Assembly (NCBI RefSeq): GCF_004366735.1
Contig: NZ_SOQX01000001.1
Location: 558,001 to 622,000 of the forward strand
Direction: 5' to 3'
Length of the DNA: 64,000 nucleotides
From: Thiohalophilus thiocyanatoxydans
Lineage (GTDB): Bacteria > Pseudomonadota > Gammaproteobacteria > UBA6429 > Thiohalophilaceae
The notes below the pieces were generated by a model. The model ran no database searches. It saw only the letters and a program-made list of their open reading frames with translations, and was not told where the DNA came from. Numbering within the stretch: position 1 is the stretch's first letter; each line of letters opens with the position of its first letter. The position numbers were made by a program, and so were the translations under genes. Of this stretch, positions 19,209-29,341 are shown piece after piece.

Positions 19209-20369
19209 TCAAATGCCGGCTGCTTTCTTCAGCTCTTCGGCCTTGTCGGTCTTCTCCCAGGGGAGATCCAGGTCTTCGCGACCGAAGTGACCATGGGCTG
19301 CCGTGGGAGCGTACATCGGGCGCAGCAGGTTGAGCATTTTCACCAGGCCACCGGCACGCAGATCGAAGTGTTCGCGAACCAGTTCCTCGATGCGCTCCTC
19401 GGAAACCTTGCCGGTACCGAAGGTGTCAACCGAAATAGAGGTCGGCTCGGCCACGCCGATGGCGTAGGAAACCTGGATTTCACAGCGCTTGGACAGGCCC
19501 GCGGCAACAATGTTCTTGGCCACATACCGACAGGCATAGGCGGCGGAACGGTCTACCTTGGACGGGTCCTTGCCGGAGAAGGCGCCACCACCGTGACGAC
19601 CCATACCACCGTAGGTGTCTACGATGATCTTGCGGCCGGTCAGACCACAGTCACCTACCGGGCCACCGATAACAAAACGACCGGTCGGGTTGATGTGGAA
19701 TTTGGTGTCCTTGGTGATCCAGCTTTCAGGCAGTACCGGCTTGATGATTTCGTCCATCACGGCATCCTGCAGGGTGTTGAGATCGATTTCCGGGTTGTGC
19801 TGGGTCGACAGTACAACGGCGTCGACACCTACCGGCTCACCCTTGTCGTAGCGGAAGCTGACCTGGCTTTTGGCGTCCGGGCGCAACCACGGCAGGGTGC
19901 CGTTCTTGCGAACTTCGGCCTGACGGCGTACCAGACGATGCGCGTAGGTGATCGGCGCGGGCATCAGCACGTCGGTTTCATCGGCGGCATAGCCGAACAT
20001 CAGGCCCTGGTCGCCAGCGCCCTGTTCCTTGTCGTCGCCTTCATCCACGCCCATGGCGATATCGGGAGACTGCTTGTCCAGTGCAACCAGCACGGCGCAG
20101 GTTTCCCAGTCAAAGCCCATTTCGGAGCTGTTATAGCCGATTTCCTTGACACGTTCGCGCACGACAGTCGGCATATCGATTTGCGCGGTGGTGGTGATCT
20201 CACCAGACAGGATAACCATGCCGGTATTAATCATGGTTTCGCAGGCAACACGGGATTTGGGATCCTGCTCCAGCAGTGCATCGAGAATGGAGTCGGATAT
20301 CTGATCCGCAACCTTGTCGGGATGACCCTCGGAAACCGATTCAGAGGTGAAGATATATTTCTCAGCCAT
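19209..20369 (-). CDS. metK: MetK, S-adenosylmethionine synthetase
   Basis: A 386-residue enzyme that makes SAM from methionine and ATP. Diagnostic motifs are [26 protein letters not shown] and the glycine-rich [17 protein letters not shown] good ribosome site (GAGAGGA) precedes the ATG at 20369. It is the first gene of the minus-strand metK-ahcY-metF series and diverges from the glycine methyltransferase operon across a 710-base intergenic region. The gap to ahcY holds the SAH riboswitch, so metK and ahcY may be separately tuned. Length and motifs show no irregularity. Confidence 0.97.
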   Translation of the reverse strand: MAEKYIFTSESVSEGHPDKVADQISDSILDALLEQDPKSRVACETMINTGMVILSGEITTTAQIDMPTVVRERVKEIGYNSSEMGFDWETCAVLVALDKQSPDIAMGVDEGDDKEQGAGDQGLMFGYAADETDVLMPAPITYAHRLVRRQAEVRKNGTLPWLRPDAKSQVSFRYDKGEPVGVDAVVLSTQHNPEIDLNTLQDAVMDEIIKPVLPESWITKDTKFHINPTGRFVIGGPVGDCGLTGRKIIVDTYGGMGRHGGGAFSGKDPSKVDRSAAYACRYVAKNIVAAGLSKRCEIQVSYAIGVAEPTSISVDTFGTGKVSEERIEELVREHFDLRAGGLVKMLNLLRPMYAPTAAHGHFGREDLDLPWEKTDKAEELKKAAGI

Positions 20370-21079
20370 TAAAGTCCTCTCTTTCTTTCTATAAGTTTTG
20401 TTCGCCGATACATATCGTGGCGCAATGTCGCCGTATACGGCATGGTATCGCTTAAGTTACAGCTTAAATTCGCAGACGCTTTCTTGAGTATCGAAAGCTA
20501 GGGCGGGTTAGTCTGGAGTATTTATTCAACCCTGATTAGTAATCATTAATATAATGCCAGAAAACGGCCCCGGATTAAAGGGCGGTACCCCTATTATAAC
20601 AATAGTATTAATGTTGTTTAATACTCGTATAAATAGTCGCTTATAGCGAGAATAAATCAAAAAATGTTCTATCTACTTGAAAAAAATGGGCAAATTTCCC
20701 GAAAAATCAGGCAATTTTAGGCGGTTATCAAAGTCATCCGGCAAGAAATCGGGGAAAATACTGGCGTTTTTTGCTCAACACGGTAAGATATAGGGATTAC
20801 ACAAACACGGGTCCTCATCATCCCGGCAGCGAATACTTTTATGACAAGTTTCTGTCGGTGAATACTCAAACGTTGTTTTGCGAACACCGCAAACACGCTC
20901 AATCTGACGAGCCTGGCTCGTATCCCTGCCCAGGGCGCAAGTCCTGAAACAACTGGTGTAATAAATTACTGTTGCTTGAAGAGTGGCAACCGGGTTGTTC
21001 ACAGGATACGTGCTATAGCTGTACGGCTCATGAGGGGCCCGTTTTCTCTTCATCTGTTGAACAAGATAAGGAAAACGAC
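20370..21079. other. Long divergent intergenic region between metK and the betaine methyltransferases
   Basis: Some 710 bases, AT-rich relative to the surrounding genes, separate the two oppositely transcribed units. No convincing gene was seen; short frames on either strand lack motifs and ribosome sites. The metK side would give a leader of about 215 bases if the candidate promoter at 20593-20621 is real. The region is large enough to hold osmotic-control sites for the betaine genes, but I see no recognisable operator. Confidence 0.6.
20593..20621 (-). promoter_or_regulatory. Candidate sigma70 promoter for metK
   Basis: On the minus strand, TTAAAC (20621-20616) and TATAAT (20598-20593) are separated by 17 bases. 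The -10 box is perfect and the -35 box is weak. This lies about 225 bases before the metK start codon, implying a long untranslated leader. Confidence 0.4.
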
Positions 21080-21895
21080 GTGACCCAAGAAAAGAAAACG
21101 CAAGATTTCGGTAATGATCCTTTAAAAGTCCGTGATACGGATCACTACAAAGACGAATATGTCTCCGGCTTCGTAGACAAGTGGGACGAACTGATTGACT
21201 GGGACGGCCGTGCCAACAGCGAGGGCGACTTCTTCATTAAGCTATTGAAGGAACACGGTGCCAAGAAGGTGCTGGATGTGGCGGCGGGAACCGGCTTTCA
21301 CTCGGTTCGCCTCCTGGAAAGCGGTTTTGAGGTTACCAGTGCCGACGGCAGCCCGGAAATGCTGGCCAAGGCGTTTGAGAACGGCCGCAAGCGCGGACAC
21401 ATTCTGCGCACTGTGCATGCCGACTGGCGCTTTTTGAACAAGTCAGTGCATGACCTGTATGACGCCGTTATTTGTCTCGGTAACTCCTTTACCCATCTGC
21501 ATAGCGACAACGATCGCCGCAAGACACTGGCCGAGTTTTATGCCACTTTGCGCCATGACGGTATCCTGATCCTGGACCAGCGTAACTACGATGCCCTGCT
21601 GGATCACCAGGTTCAGCCGACGCATAACTACTACTATTGCGGCGATAACGTGAAGGCCAGCCCGGAGCATATCGATGAATCCCTGGCACGTTTTCGCTAT
21701 GAGTTTCCCGATAAATCCGTTTATCATCTCAACATGTTCCCGCTGCGCAAGGAATACGTGCGCAAGCTGATGCGTGATATCGGTTTCCAGAAAGTAACCA
21801 CCTACGGCGACTTCAAGGAAACCTATCGTGAAGCCGAGCCGGACTTCTTTATTCACGTGGCTGAAAAACGCTATATCGAAGGGGAGAACGAATGA
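21080..21895 (+). CDS. gsmt: Glycine/sarcosine N-methyltransferase (betaine synthesis)
   Basis: A 271-residue SAM-dependent methyltransferase that methylates glycine to sarcosine and on to dimethylglycine. It closely resembles the Ectothiorhodospira/Halorhodospira enzyme in conserved stretches DFGNDPLKVRDTDHYKDEYV, FVDKWDELIDWD, ENGRKRGHILRTV and LDQRNYDALLDH. The SAM-binding loop is LDVAAGTGFHSVRLLE. I use the GTG at 21080, which has AAGGAAA a short distance upstream; the frame extends to a TTG at 20972 that lacks support. It overlaps the next gene by four bases. With that partner it makes glycine betaine, a compatible solute, using three SAM per molecule. Confidence 0.93.
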   Translation: MTQEKKTQDFGNDPLKVRDTDHYKDEYVSGFVDKWDELIDWDGRANSEGDFFIKLLKEHGAKKVLDVAAGTGFHSVRLLESGFEVTSADGSPEMLAKAFENGRKRGHILRTVHADWRFLNKSVHDLYDAVICLGNSFTHLHSDNDRRKTLAEFYATLRHDGILILDQRNYDALLDHQVQPTHNYYYCGDNVKASPEHIDESLARFRYEFPDKSVYHLNMFPLRKEYVRKLMRDIGFQKVTTYGDFKETYREAEPDFFIHVAEKRYIEGENE

Positions 21896-22734
21896 GTGAA
21901 GGCTATTCCGACGTCGTAGAAACGGCACGCGATTACTACAACAGCGAAGATGCCGATAATTTCTATTACCACGTCTGGGGTGGTGAGGACATCCATATCG
22001 GACTTTACCAGTCCGAGGATGAGCCGATTCGCGATGCCAGCCGGCGCACTGTCGAGTACATGGCCTCCAAAATCACGCTCAAGCTTGATGCCGACAAAAC
22101 GGTCCTCGATATGGGGGCCGGCTACGGCGGCGTGGCCCGCTATCTGGCCAAAACCTATGGCTGCAAGGTGGTCGCCCTGAACCTGAGCGAGCGGGAAAAC
22201 GAACGCGATCGCGCGATGAACAAGGAGCAGGGCCTGGATCACCTGATCGAGGTGTGGGATGGCAGTTTTGAATCGGTTGCTGCCGACGATGCCAGCTTTG
22301 ACGTGGTCTGGTCACAGGATTCCATCCTGCACAGCAGTGAGCGGGCCAGGGTGATCGCCGAGGCCGCGCGAGTACTCAAGCCCGGCGGTGAGCTGATCAT
22401 GACCGATCCGATGCAGGCCGACGATTGCCCGGAAGGCGTGTTGCAGCCGGTCTATGACCGGATTCACCTGCCGTCACTGGGCTCCATCGGGTTTTACCGC
22501 GAAGCGGCCAGACAGAACGGCCTGGAAGAGGTGGAGATCGAAGAGATGACCGAGTACCTGGTCAAGCATTATGGCCGGGTGCGTCGCGAGCTGGAGCAGA
22601 ATCGCGAGAGCATCACCGACAAGGTCTCCGACGCCTATATCGATCGCATGATCACCGGCCTGGGCCACTGGGTCGAGGCCGGCAGCCAGGGCTATCTGCG
22701 CTGGGGCGTCCTCCATTTCCGCAAACCGGCATAA
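21892..22734 (+). CDS. sdmt: Sarcosine/dimethylglycine N-methyltransferase (betaine synthesis)
   Basis: A 280-residue methyltransferase that carries out the later methylations to glycine betaine. Conserved features are ARDYYNSEDADNFYYHVWGG, GGEDIHIGLY, the SAM site VLDMGAGYGGVARYLA, and VWSQDSILHS. The ATG overlaps the preceding stop (ATGA) and is preceded by GGGGAG, so the two enzymes should be made together. Downstream is a perfect palindrome and a REP unit. The pair is a marker of halophilic bacteria able to make betaine from scratch. Confidence 0.93.
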   Translation: MSEGYSDVVETARDYYNSEDADNFYYHVWGGEDIHIGLYQSEDEPIRDASRRTVEYMASKITLKLDADKTVLDMGAGYGGVARYLAKTYGCKVVALNLSERENERDRAMNKEQGLDHLIEVWDGSFESVAADDASFDVVWSQDSILHSSERARVIAEAARVLKPGGELIMTDPMQADDCPEGVLQPVYDRIHLPSLGSIGFYREAARQNGLEEVEIEEMTEYLVKHYGRVRRELEQNRESITDKVSDAYIDRMITGLGHWVEAGSQGYLRWGVLHFRKPA

Positions 22735-22740
22735 GTGCCA

Positions 22741-22770
22741 GTAACGAGTCGCTAGCTAGCGACTCGTTAC
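22741..22770. repeat. Perfect 30-bp palindrome
   Basis: The half-site GTAACGAGTCGCTAG and its exact reverse complement abut without a loop, six bases after the betaine operon. It may act as a hairpin at the transcript end, though no T-run follows. Shorter versions of the same ACGAGTAACGAGT wording occur near 29230-29250, 47275-47300 and 54365-54385. Confidence 0.6.
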
Positions 22771-22779
22771 CCCGGCTAG

Positions 22780-22860
22780 TAGGTCAGGTTGCGCGCAGCG
22801 CGACCTGACATTCTCCGTATCGGCATGGGTGTCACGCAGGCTAACGCCAGCGTGACCTAC
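22780..22860. repeat. REP/BIME-like unit, copy 1
   Basis: Two hairpin halves are present: TAGGTCAGGTTGCGCGCAG...CGACCTGACA, and GTCACGCAGGC...GCCAGCGTGACCTAC. The same two-part unit is found at 32219-32299, 54394-54474 and 54521-54557, and in inverted orientation around the RAYT gene at 59.8-60.7 kb. Confidence 0.8.
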
Positions 22861-22913
22861 AGGGTTAGCCAGAGTATTGGTCAATACCAGCGACTGGTCG
22901 CCAGTGCTGGCGA

Positions 22914-23723
22914 CTAGTAACCCCAGATCCCCTGGAGCAGGGCGGCGTAGGGCCGGTAGAGGTCGTTGTCGGCCGGCTCAAAACCGCTGATGTTGACTTT
23001 TTCCAGCATGGCCTGACCGGCCTCGCTCTCATGCGCGTTCAGCAGAGCGCTTTGCACCTGGCGACTGACCTCTTCCGGCAGATCGGGTGAGGCGGAGACC
23101 GCCAGATGCGGGACCGGTTCGGTAGTCGTGACGGTGTTGACCGTGGTGTCGCCACTGATCATCGGCGTCGGAAGCAGGGCGGCCTCGGCGCGGCCGGCCC
23201 TGAGTCGCTGCAAGGCCTCTTCAAAGTTGGGTTCGCTGACGATGATAGGCTGACGCATCTGGTGGGGGAACATGCGCGCCAGCTCGACCCCGCTCAGGCT
23301 GGGCGAGGACGGCGTGACCACTTTTTTGCCAATCAGTTCAGCCGGCTCAAACAGCAGCAGATCTTCATTGGTAACCAGACTGAAACTGAGGGTATCGCGG
23401 ATTTTGGCGAGCACCCGGTAGTTGGCCTGATCGACCCGATAACCGGTAAAATGCGGGGGATCCAGTACCAGGTCGGCCGACTTCTGGCGAACCGCCTCCC
23501 AGTAGGCGACAAAATTGTGGTGGGCCTGGATCCGGAATTCGTGACCGGTCTGTTCGCTTAAATAGGCGGTCAGCGGGCGGTAGAAGGTCTCCGTCTCTGC
23601 CTTGGGCATGATCGGCTGTATGGTCAGGGTGTAGGTGTCGGCATGGCTGATCGGGGCGAACAGACATAACAACCACACGGTGGTGACAGCGATGCTCCGC
23701 CGGATAGGGGTGACGGGGGACAT
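22914..23723 (-). CDS. PhnD-like periplasmic substrate-binding protein
   Basis: A 269-residue secreted protein of the phosphate/phosphonate ABC-binding (PhnD) superfamily. A signal peptide ends near HADTYTL. Family features include PIMPKAETETFYRPLTAYLSE, DLVLDPPHFTGYR and GKKVVTPSSPSLSGVEL. The substrate is unknown; many such proteins are sensors or bind oxyanions. No permease or ATPase gene is next to it, so it may be an orphan binding protein. Its end lies close to the preceding REP unit. Confidence 0.75.
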   Translation of the reverse strand: MSPVTPIRRSIAVTTVWLLCLFAPISHADTYTLTIQPIMPKAETETFYRPLTAYLSEQTGHEFRIQAHHNFVAYWEAVRQKSADLVLDPPHFTGYRVDQANYRVLAKIRDTLSFSLVTNEDLLLFEPAELIGKKVVTPSSPSLSGVELARMFPHQMRQPIIVSEPNFEEALQRLRAGRAEAALLPTPMISGDTTVNTVTTTEPVPHLAVSASPDLPEEVSRQVQSALLNAHESEAGQAMLEKVNISGFEPADNDLYRPYAALLQGIWGY

Positions 23724-23870
23724 ATAAAAACCTCCTGCATGATGACGCGTGACATGATGAGAGGACGCAGGTCGGATACGGAATAATCCAATAGAGTCAT
23801 AACTCGTTACCCGGTCCTATTCTGGGTTAGCGGTCTTTCCTGAACAGAAGTTTAGAAAAATAGGGAGAAA

Positions 23871-24437
23871 ATGATGGTCAGTCTTGAAACACCGGTCTGT
23901 GATTTTGGCGCCCCGGCAGTGGATTTTGCCCTGCCCGGGGTCGACGGTCAGACCTGGACACTGGAGCAGTGCCGGGGAGAAAACGGGCTGCTGGTGATGT
24001 TTATCTGTAACCACTGCCCCTACGTCAAGGCCATTCGCGAGCGACTGGTACGCGATACCCGCGAGTTGCGCGACCAGCACGGCATTAATTCCGTGGCGAT
24101 CATGGCCAACGATCCGAGCGAGTACGAAGAGGACTCGTTCGAGAATATGCAGAAGGTGGCCGCCGAGTATGACTTTCCCTTTCCTTATTTAATGGATGCA
24201 ACCCAGGAGGTTGCCAAAGCCTATGGCGCGGTCTGCACCCCGGACTTTTTCGGTTACAACGCCGCTCTCGAGCTGCAGTACCGGGGCCGGTTCGATGCCA
24301 GTCGCAAGGACACCGCGCCGGCGGACGCACGCCGGGACCTGTTTGAGGCGATGGTACAGGTGGCCGAAACCGGCCGGGGCCCGGCCGAGCAGATCCCCAG
24401 CATGGGCTGCTCCATCAAGTGGAAAGAGGGCGGCTGA
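23871..24437 (+). CDS. Thioredoxin-fold, peroxiredoxin-like protein
   Basis: A 188-residue cytoplasmic protein of the AhpC/TSA-like group sometimes called PRX-like 1. The fold is visible in FALPGVDGQTWTLEQCRG, and the probable redox site is FICNHCPYVKAI (CxxC). The later part, YGAVCTPDFFGY, contains the cis-proline region. Such proteins are thiol oxidoreductases of unassigned role. A good ribosome site (GGGAG) precedes the ATG at 23871, with a second ATG three bases on. No partner gene is adjacent. Confidence 0.82.
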   Translation: MMVSLETPVCDFGAPAVDFALPGVDGQTWTLEQCRGENGLLVMFICNHCPYVKAIRERLVRDTRELRDQHGINSVAIMANDPSEYEEDSFENMQKVAAEYDFPFPYLMDATQEVAKAYGAVCTPDFFGYNAALELQYRGRFDASRKDTAPADARRDLFEAMVQVAETGRGPAEQIPSMGCSIKWKEGG

Positions 24438-24499
24438 GCCAGGCCCCGGCCACTTTTGCCGATTTTGCCGATAAAATTCACTGTTTACCCCATAAACCA

Positions 24500-24537
24500 G
24501 GCAAGCTCCGGGCGCGGTAGCGGACCCGGAGCTTGCC
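24500..24537. terminator. Strong 13-bp hairpin after the thioredoxin-like gene
   Basis: GGCAAGCTCCGGG and CCCGGAGCTTGCC pair perfectly around a 12-base loop. It lies about 60 bases past the stop. The lack of a following T-run makes intrinsic termination uncertain; it may instead start the structured tkt leader. Confidence 0.45.
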
Positions 24538-24540
24538 CGT

Positions 24541-24813
24541 CACAGGTAAAAAATGGGAAAATCCCGGCCTCGTTGATCCGGGGAGGAAGCCGAACCGGCA
24601 TTTTCATCAGGCAACACAGTGCCTGACAACAACGATGCTCGACTTCCATCATTACGGCAATCCCGACGGAAGCTAGTAACCGAATTCAGACGCGCCGGCG
24701 GACGGCGCGGGTGGAGTGCTCATTTCTGATGAAACAAGTCCATCAGAAAAGGCCTCGCCCCTGGCAGTACCGATAACAGAATTTTTGCAATTTAATGAAC
24801 CGAGGGGAACTTT
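24541..24813 (+). ncRNA. Structured leader upstream of tkt, possible cis-regulatory RNA
   Basis: Between the hairpin at 24500 and the tkt ATG lie several consecutive stems: CCCGG/CCGGG near 24563-24582, CAGGCA/TGCCTG at 24608-24625, CTTCC/GGAAG at 24643-24672, CGCGCC/GGCGCG near 24690-24709, and TTTCTGATG/CATCAGAAA at 24723-24749. No open frame with a ribosome site was found. The density of hairpins suggests a regulated leader for the carbon operon, but it matches no riboswitch class I know. Confidence 0.4.
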
Positions 24814-26802
24814 ATGGCATCTCGCAAAGATCTCGCCAATGCAATCCGCGCCCTGAGTATGGATGCGGTGCAAAAGGCAAATTCCGGCCACCCGGGCGCG
24901 CCCATGGGCATGGCGGACATCGCCGAAGTCCTGTGGAACGACTTTCTGAAACACAATCCGACCAACCCGAACTGGTATGATCGCGATCGCTTCGTGCTCT
25001 CCAACGGCCACGGTTCCATGCTGGTCTATTCCCTGTTGCATCTGACCGGTTATGACCTGCCGATGGAAGAGCTGAAGAACTTCCGCCAGCTGCACTCCAA
25101 GACCCCGGGCCATCCCGAATACGGCTATACCGCCGGCATCGAAACCACCACCGGCCCGCTGGGCCAGGGCATCTCCAATGCCGTGGGCATGGCCATCGCC
25201 GAACGCACCCTGGCCGGTCAGTTCAACCGTGACGGCCACCACATCGTCGACCACTACACCTATGTGTTCCTGGGCGACGGCTGCATGATGGAAGGTATCT
25301 CCCATGAATCCTGCGCGCTGGCCGGCACCCTCGGTCTGGGCAAGCTGATCGCCTTCTGGGACGACAACGGCATCTCCATCGACGGTCACGTGGACGACTG
25401 GTTTACCGACGATACACCCAAGCGCTTCGAGGCCTACGGCTGGCATGTTATCCGCGATGTCGATGGTCACGATGCCGACGCAGTCAGCAAGGCCGTGCAT
25501 GAGGCCCGGTCAATCAACGACAAGCCGACCCTGATCTGCACCAAGACCACGATCGGGTATGGTGCACCCAACCTGTGTGGCAGCCATGATTGTCACGGTG
25601 CGGCACTGGGTGAAGATGAAGTCAAGGCAACCCGCGAGAACATCGGCTGGAAACACGAGCCGTTTGTGATCCCCGACGAGATCTACAGCGGCTGGGACGC
25701 CAAAGAGAAGGGCCAGCAGGCCGAAGCCGAGTGGAACAAGAAGTTCGACGCCTACAAGAAGGATTACCCGGAACTGGCGGCCGAGTTCGAACGCCGCATG
25801 AAGGGCGAACTGCCGGGCAACTGGGAAGAGGTAGCTAACAACCTGATTCAGGAGTGCGTGGAAAAAGCCGATTCACCGGCGACCCGCAAGGCTTCCCAGG
25901 GCGCCATCACCGCGTTTGCCAAGGCGCTGCCGGAATTGTTCGGCGGTTCCGCCGATCTGACCCCGTCCAACCTGACCAACTGGCCGGACGCGAAAATGCT
26001 CACCAAGACCGTGGCCGATGGCAACTACATTTCCTACGGGGTGCGTGAGTTCGGCATGTCCGCCATTATCAACGGCATCACCCTGCACGGCGGGTTGAAG
26101 CCGTTCGGCGGCACCTTCCTGATGTTCTCCGAGTACGCACGCAATGCCCTGCGTATGGCGTCACTGATGAAGGTACCGAGCATCTTTGTCTATACCCATG
26201 ACTCCATCGGTCTGGGTGAAGACGGTCCGACCCATCAGCCGGTCGAACAGATCGCGACCCTGCGCCTGATGCCGAATATGGCCCTGTGGCGCCCTTGCGA
26301 CAGCGTGGAAACCGCCGTCGCCTGGAAGGCCGCCGTGGAACGCAAGGACGGCCCGACCTCGCTGATCTTCAGCCGCCAGGGTCTGGCCCATCAGGAGCGC
26401 AGTGCGGAGCAGATCGCCAACATCACCCGCGGGGGTTACATCCTGAAAGACTGCGACGGTACGCCGGATGCGATTATTATTGCCACCGGTTCGGAAGTTG
26501 CGCTGGCGATGGGAGCGGCCGAAAAACTGTCCGGCAAGAAGATCCGCGTGGTCTCCATGCCCTCCGTCGACGTGTTCGAAGCCCAGGACGAAGCTTATCG
26601 CGAGTCCGTGATACCCGCAGCCGTGACTGCCCGGGTGGTGGTCGAGGCCGGAGTCACCGACGGCTGGTACAAGTACGCCGGACTCAACGGCAAGATCGTC
26701 GGCCTGAACCGCTTCGGCGAATCGGCGCCGGCCGGCAAGCTGTTTGAATACTTCGGTTTCACCGTCGACAACGTCACCAAAGCCGTTGAAGACGTCCTGT
26801 AA
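24814..26802 (+). CDS. tkt: Transketolase
   Basis: A 662-residue thiamine-diphosphate enzyme that moves two-carbon ketol units in the Calvin and pentose-phosphate cycles. Motifs include the N-terminal [34 protein letters not shown], the ThDP site [14 protein letters not shown], and the pyrimidine-domain [18 protein letters not shown]. The length is typical. The ATG at 24814 follows GAGGGG. It is the first gene of a five-gene carbon cassette (tkt-gap-pgk-pyk-fba), an order common in autotrophic proteobacteria, which suggests a main role in RuBP regeneration. Confidence 0.97.
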   Translation: MASRKDLANAIRALSMDAVQKANSGHPGAPMGMADIAEVLWNDFLKHNPTNPNWYDRDRFVLSNGHGSMLVYSLLHLTGYDLPMEELKNFRQLHSKTPGHPEYGYTAGIETTTGPLGQGISNAVGMAIAERTLAGQFNRDGHHIVDHYTYVFLGDGCMMEGISHESCALAGTLGLGKLIAFWDDNGISIDGHVDDWFTDDTPKRFEAYGWHVIRDVDGHDADAVSKAVHEARSINDKPTLICTKTTIGYGAPNLCGSHDCHGAALGEDEVKATRENIGWKHEPFVIPDEIYSGWDAKEKGQQAEAEWNKKFDAYKKDYPELAAEFERRMKGELPGNWEEVANNLIQECVEKADSPATRKASQGAITAFAKALPELFGGSADLTPSNLTNWPDAKMLTKTVADGNYISYGVREFGMSAIINGITLHGGLKPFGGTFLMFSEYARNALRMASLMKVPSIFVYTHDSIGLGEDGPTHQPVEQIATLRLMPNMALWRPCDSVETAVAWKAAVERKDGPTSLIFSRQGLAHQERSAEQIANITRGGYILKDCDGTPDAIIIATGSEVALAMGAAEKLSGKKIRVVSMPSVDVFEAQDEAYRESVIPAAVTARVVVEAGVTDGWYKYAGLNGKIVGLNRFGESAPAGKLFEYFGFTVDNVTKAVEDVL

Positions 26803-26825
26803 CAATTTTGATTTATAAACCTTAG

Positions 26826-27845
<1,020 letters not shown>

Positions 27846-27862
27846 TCAGCCAGGGTTGGTTG

Positions 27863-27952
27863 ATTAACGCAGAGCACGCGGAGGCGCAGAGTCGCAGAGA
27901 ATAATTTTGTTTCTCTGCGCCTCCGCGTCTTTGCGCTCTCCGCGTTTTAATT
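27863..27952. repeat. Palindromic repeat between gap and pgk
   Basis: A compact inverted pair of the GCAGAG family: left arm starting TTAACGCAGAGCACGCGGAG, right arm TTCTCTGCGCCTCCGCG and on to TCTCCGCGTTTTAA, with almost no spacer. It should fold into a long imperfect hairpin within the operon transcript. Confidence 0.78.
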
Positions 27953-27969
27953 ACGAATGATTACAAAAG

Positions 27970-28009
27970 AACTATTCGCCAAGCGCCGACCGTTTGGCTA
28001 ATAGTTTTT
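27970..28009 (+). terminator. Terminator-like or attenuator hairpin before pgk
   Basis: AACTATTCGCCAA and TTGGCTAATAGTT pair with one mismatch around an 11-base loop, and the stem runs into TTTTTG. The placement between gap and pgk suggests partial termination or mRNA end protection, not a full stop. Confidence 0.5.
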
Positions 28010-28033
28010 GAAAATTTACACGGAGTAACAAAC

Positions 28034-29218
28034 ATGTCTTTTATAAAACTGACTGATCTGGATCTGTCCGGCAAGCGGGTACTGATTCGCGCCGATCTCA
28101 ACGTGCCGGTGAAAAACGGCAAGGTCACTTCCGATGCGCGGATTACCGCGTCCATGCCGACCATCGAGCACTGCCTGAAAAACGGTGCCGCGGCGGTCAT
28201 GGTGATGTCGCATCGCGGTCGTCCCGAGGAAGGCGTGCCGGACGAGGAAAATTCCCTGGCGCCGATCGCCGATGACATGTCCGCCAAGCTGGGCAAGCAG
28301 GTTCGCCTGTCCAAGGATTACATGGACAACGATCCGCAACCGGCCGAGGGTGAAGTCGTTCTGCTGGAAAACGTGCGTTTCAACGCCGGCGAAAAGAAAG
28401 ATGACGAAACCCTGGCGAAAAAATACGCCGCGCTGTGCGATGTTTTCGTCATGGACGCCTTCGGCACCGCGCACCGCGCCCAGGCTTCGACCCATGGCGT
28501 GGGCAGGTTTGCCCCGACCGCCTGTGCCGGTCTGCTGCTGGCCGAGGAGCTGGAAGCCCTGGCCAAGGCGCTGGCCGATCCGGCCCGCCCGATGGTCGCC
28601 ATTGTCGGCGGTTCCAAGGTCTCCACCAAGCTGACCGTCCTCGAAGCGCTCTCTACCAAGGTGGATCAGCTGGTGGTTGGCGGCGGTATTGCCAATACCT
28701 TCATCAAGGCGGCGGGTCATCCGATCGGCAAATCGTTGTGCGAAGATGATCTGGTCGACACGGCCAAGGATTTGATGCAAAAGGCCGAGGCGGCGGGCGC
28801 CAGCATCCCGATCGCCACCGATGTCGTGGTCGGCAAGAAGTTCGATGAAAACGAGCCGGCGGTCGCGAAGAAGGTCGATGAAGTGGATGAGGATGACATG
28901 ATCTTCGATATCGGTCCCGATTCCGCGAAACAGCTGGCGGATATTATTGCCAACGCCGGTACGATTGTCTGGAACGGCCCGGTCGGTGTGTTCGAGTTCG
29001 ATCAGTTCGGCGAAGGCACCAAAACCATTTCCATGGCCATTGCCAATGCCAAGGGCTTCAGCCTGGCCGGTGGCGGTGACACCATCGCGGCCATCCAGAA
29101 GTATGATATTTATGACAAGGTCTCCTACATCTCTACCGCCGGCGGTGCCTTCCTGGAATACCTGGAAGGCAAGACCCTGCCGGCCGTGGCCATGCTGGAA
29201 GAGCGTGCCAAAAAATAA
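28034..29218 (+). CDS. pgk: Phosphoglycerate kinase
   Basis: A 394-residue kinase interconverting 3-phosphoglycerate and 1,3-bisphosphoglycerate with ATP. Recognisable segments are [30 protein letters not shown], the hinge and nucleotide regions [12 protein letters not shown] and [11 protein letters not shown], and the C-terminal [10 protein letters not shown]. Length and motifs are typical. Its start follows CGGAG by a normal spacing. It is third in the carbon cassette and would operate toward bisphosphoglycerate in the Calvin cycle. Confidence 0.97.
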   Translation: MSFIKLTDLDLSGKRVLIRADLNVPVKNGKVTSDARITASMPTIEHCLKNGAAAVMVMSHRGRPEEGVPDEENSLAPIADDMSAKLGKQVRLSKDYMDNDPQPAEGEVVLLENVRFNAGEKKDDETLAKKYAALCDVFVMDAFGTAHRAQASTHGVGRFAPTACAGLLLAEELEALAKALADPARPMVAIVGGSKVSTKLTVLEALSTKVDQLVVGGGIANTFIKAAGHPIGKSLCEDDLVDTAKDLMQKAEAAGASIPIATDVVVGKKFDENEPAVAKKVDEVDEDDMIFDIGPDSAKQLADIIANAGTIVWNGPVGVFEFDQFGEGTKTISMAIANAKGFSLAGGGDTIAAIQKYDIYDKVSYISTAGGAFLEYLEGKTLPAVAMLEERAKK

Positions 29219-29258
29219 CAGTGACGAGTTACGAGGGACGAGTAACGAGTCGTATGAG

Positions 29259-29281
29259 AGCTGGCCGAACAACGGCCAGCT
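29259..29281. other. Small hairpin between pgk and pyk
   Basis: AGCTGGCCG and CGGCCAGCT form a nine-base perfect stem with a five-base loop in the 123-base gap. No T-run follows. It is likely an mRNA processing or stability structure. Confidence 0.4.
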
Positions 29282-29341
29282 GCTATCAATTATCCAATCG
29301 GCAGATTTGCCGGCCGGTAACAGGAACCCGTCACTAGACCT

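Noticed and set aside
19287-20372. Plus-strand frame opposite metK
   Set aside because: Pure complement of metK codons; no ribosome site or motif.
24541-24813. A known riboswitch or SRP/6S RNA upstream of tkt
   Set aside because: I compared the visible stems with the conserved cores I know (SAM, glycine, TPP, SRP, 6S) and found no match, so it is only described as a structured leader.
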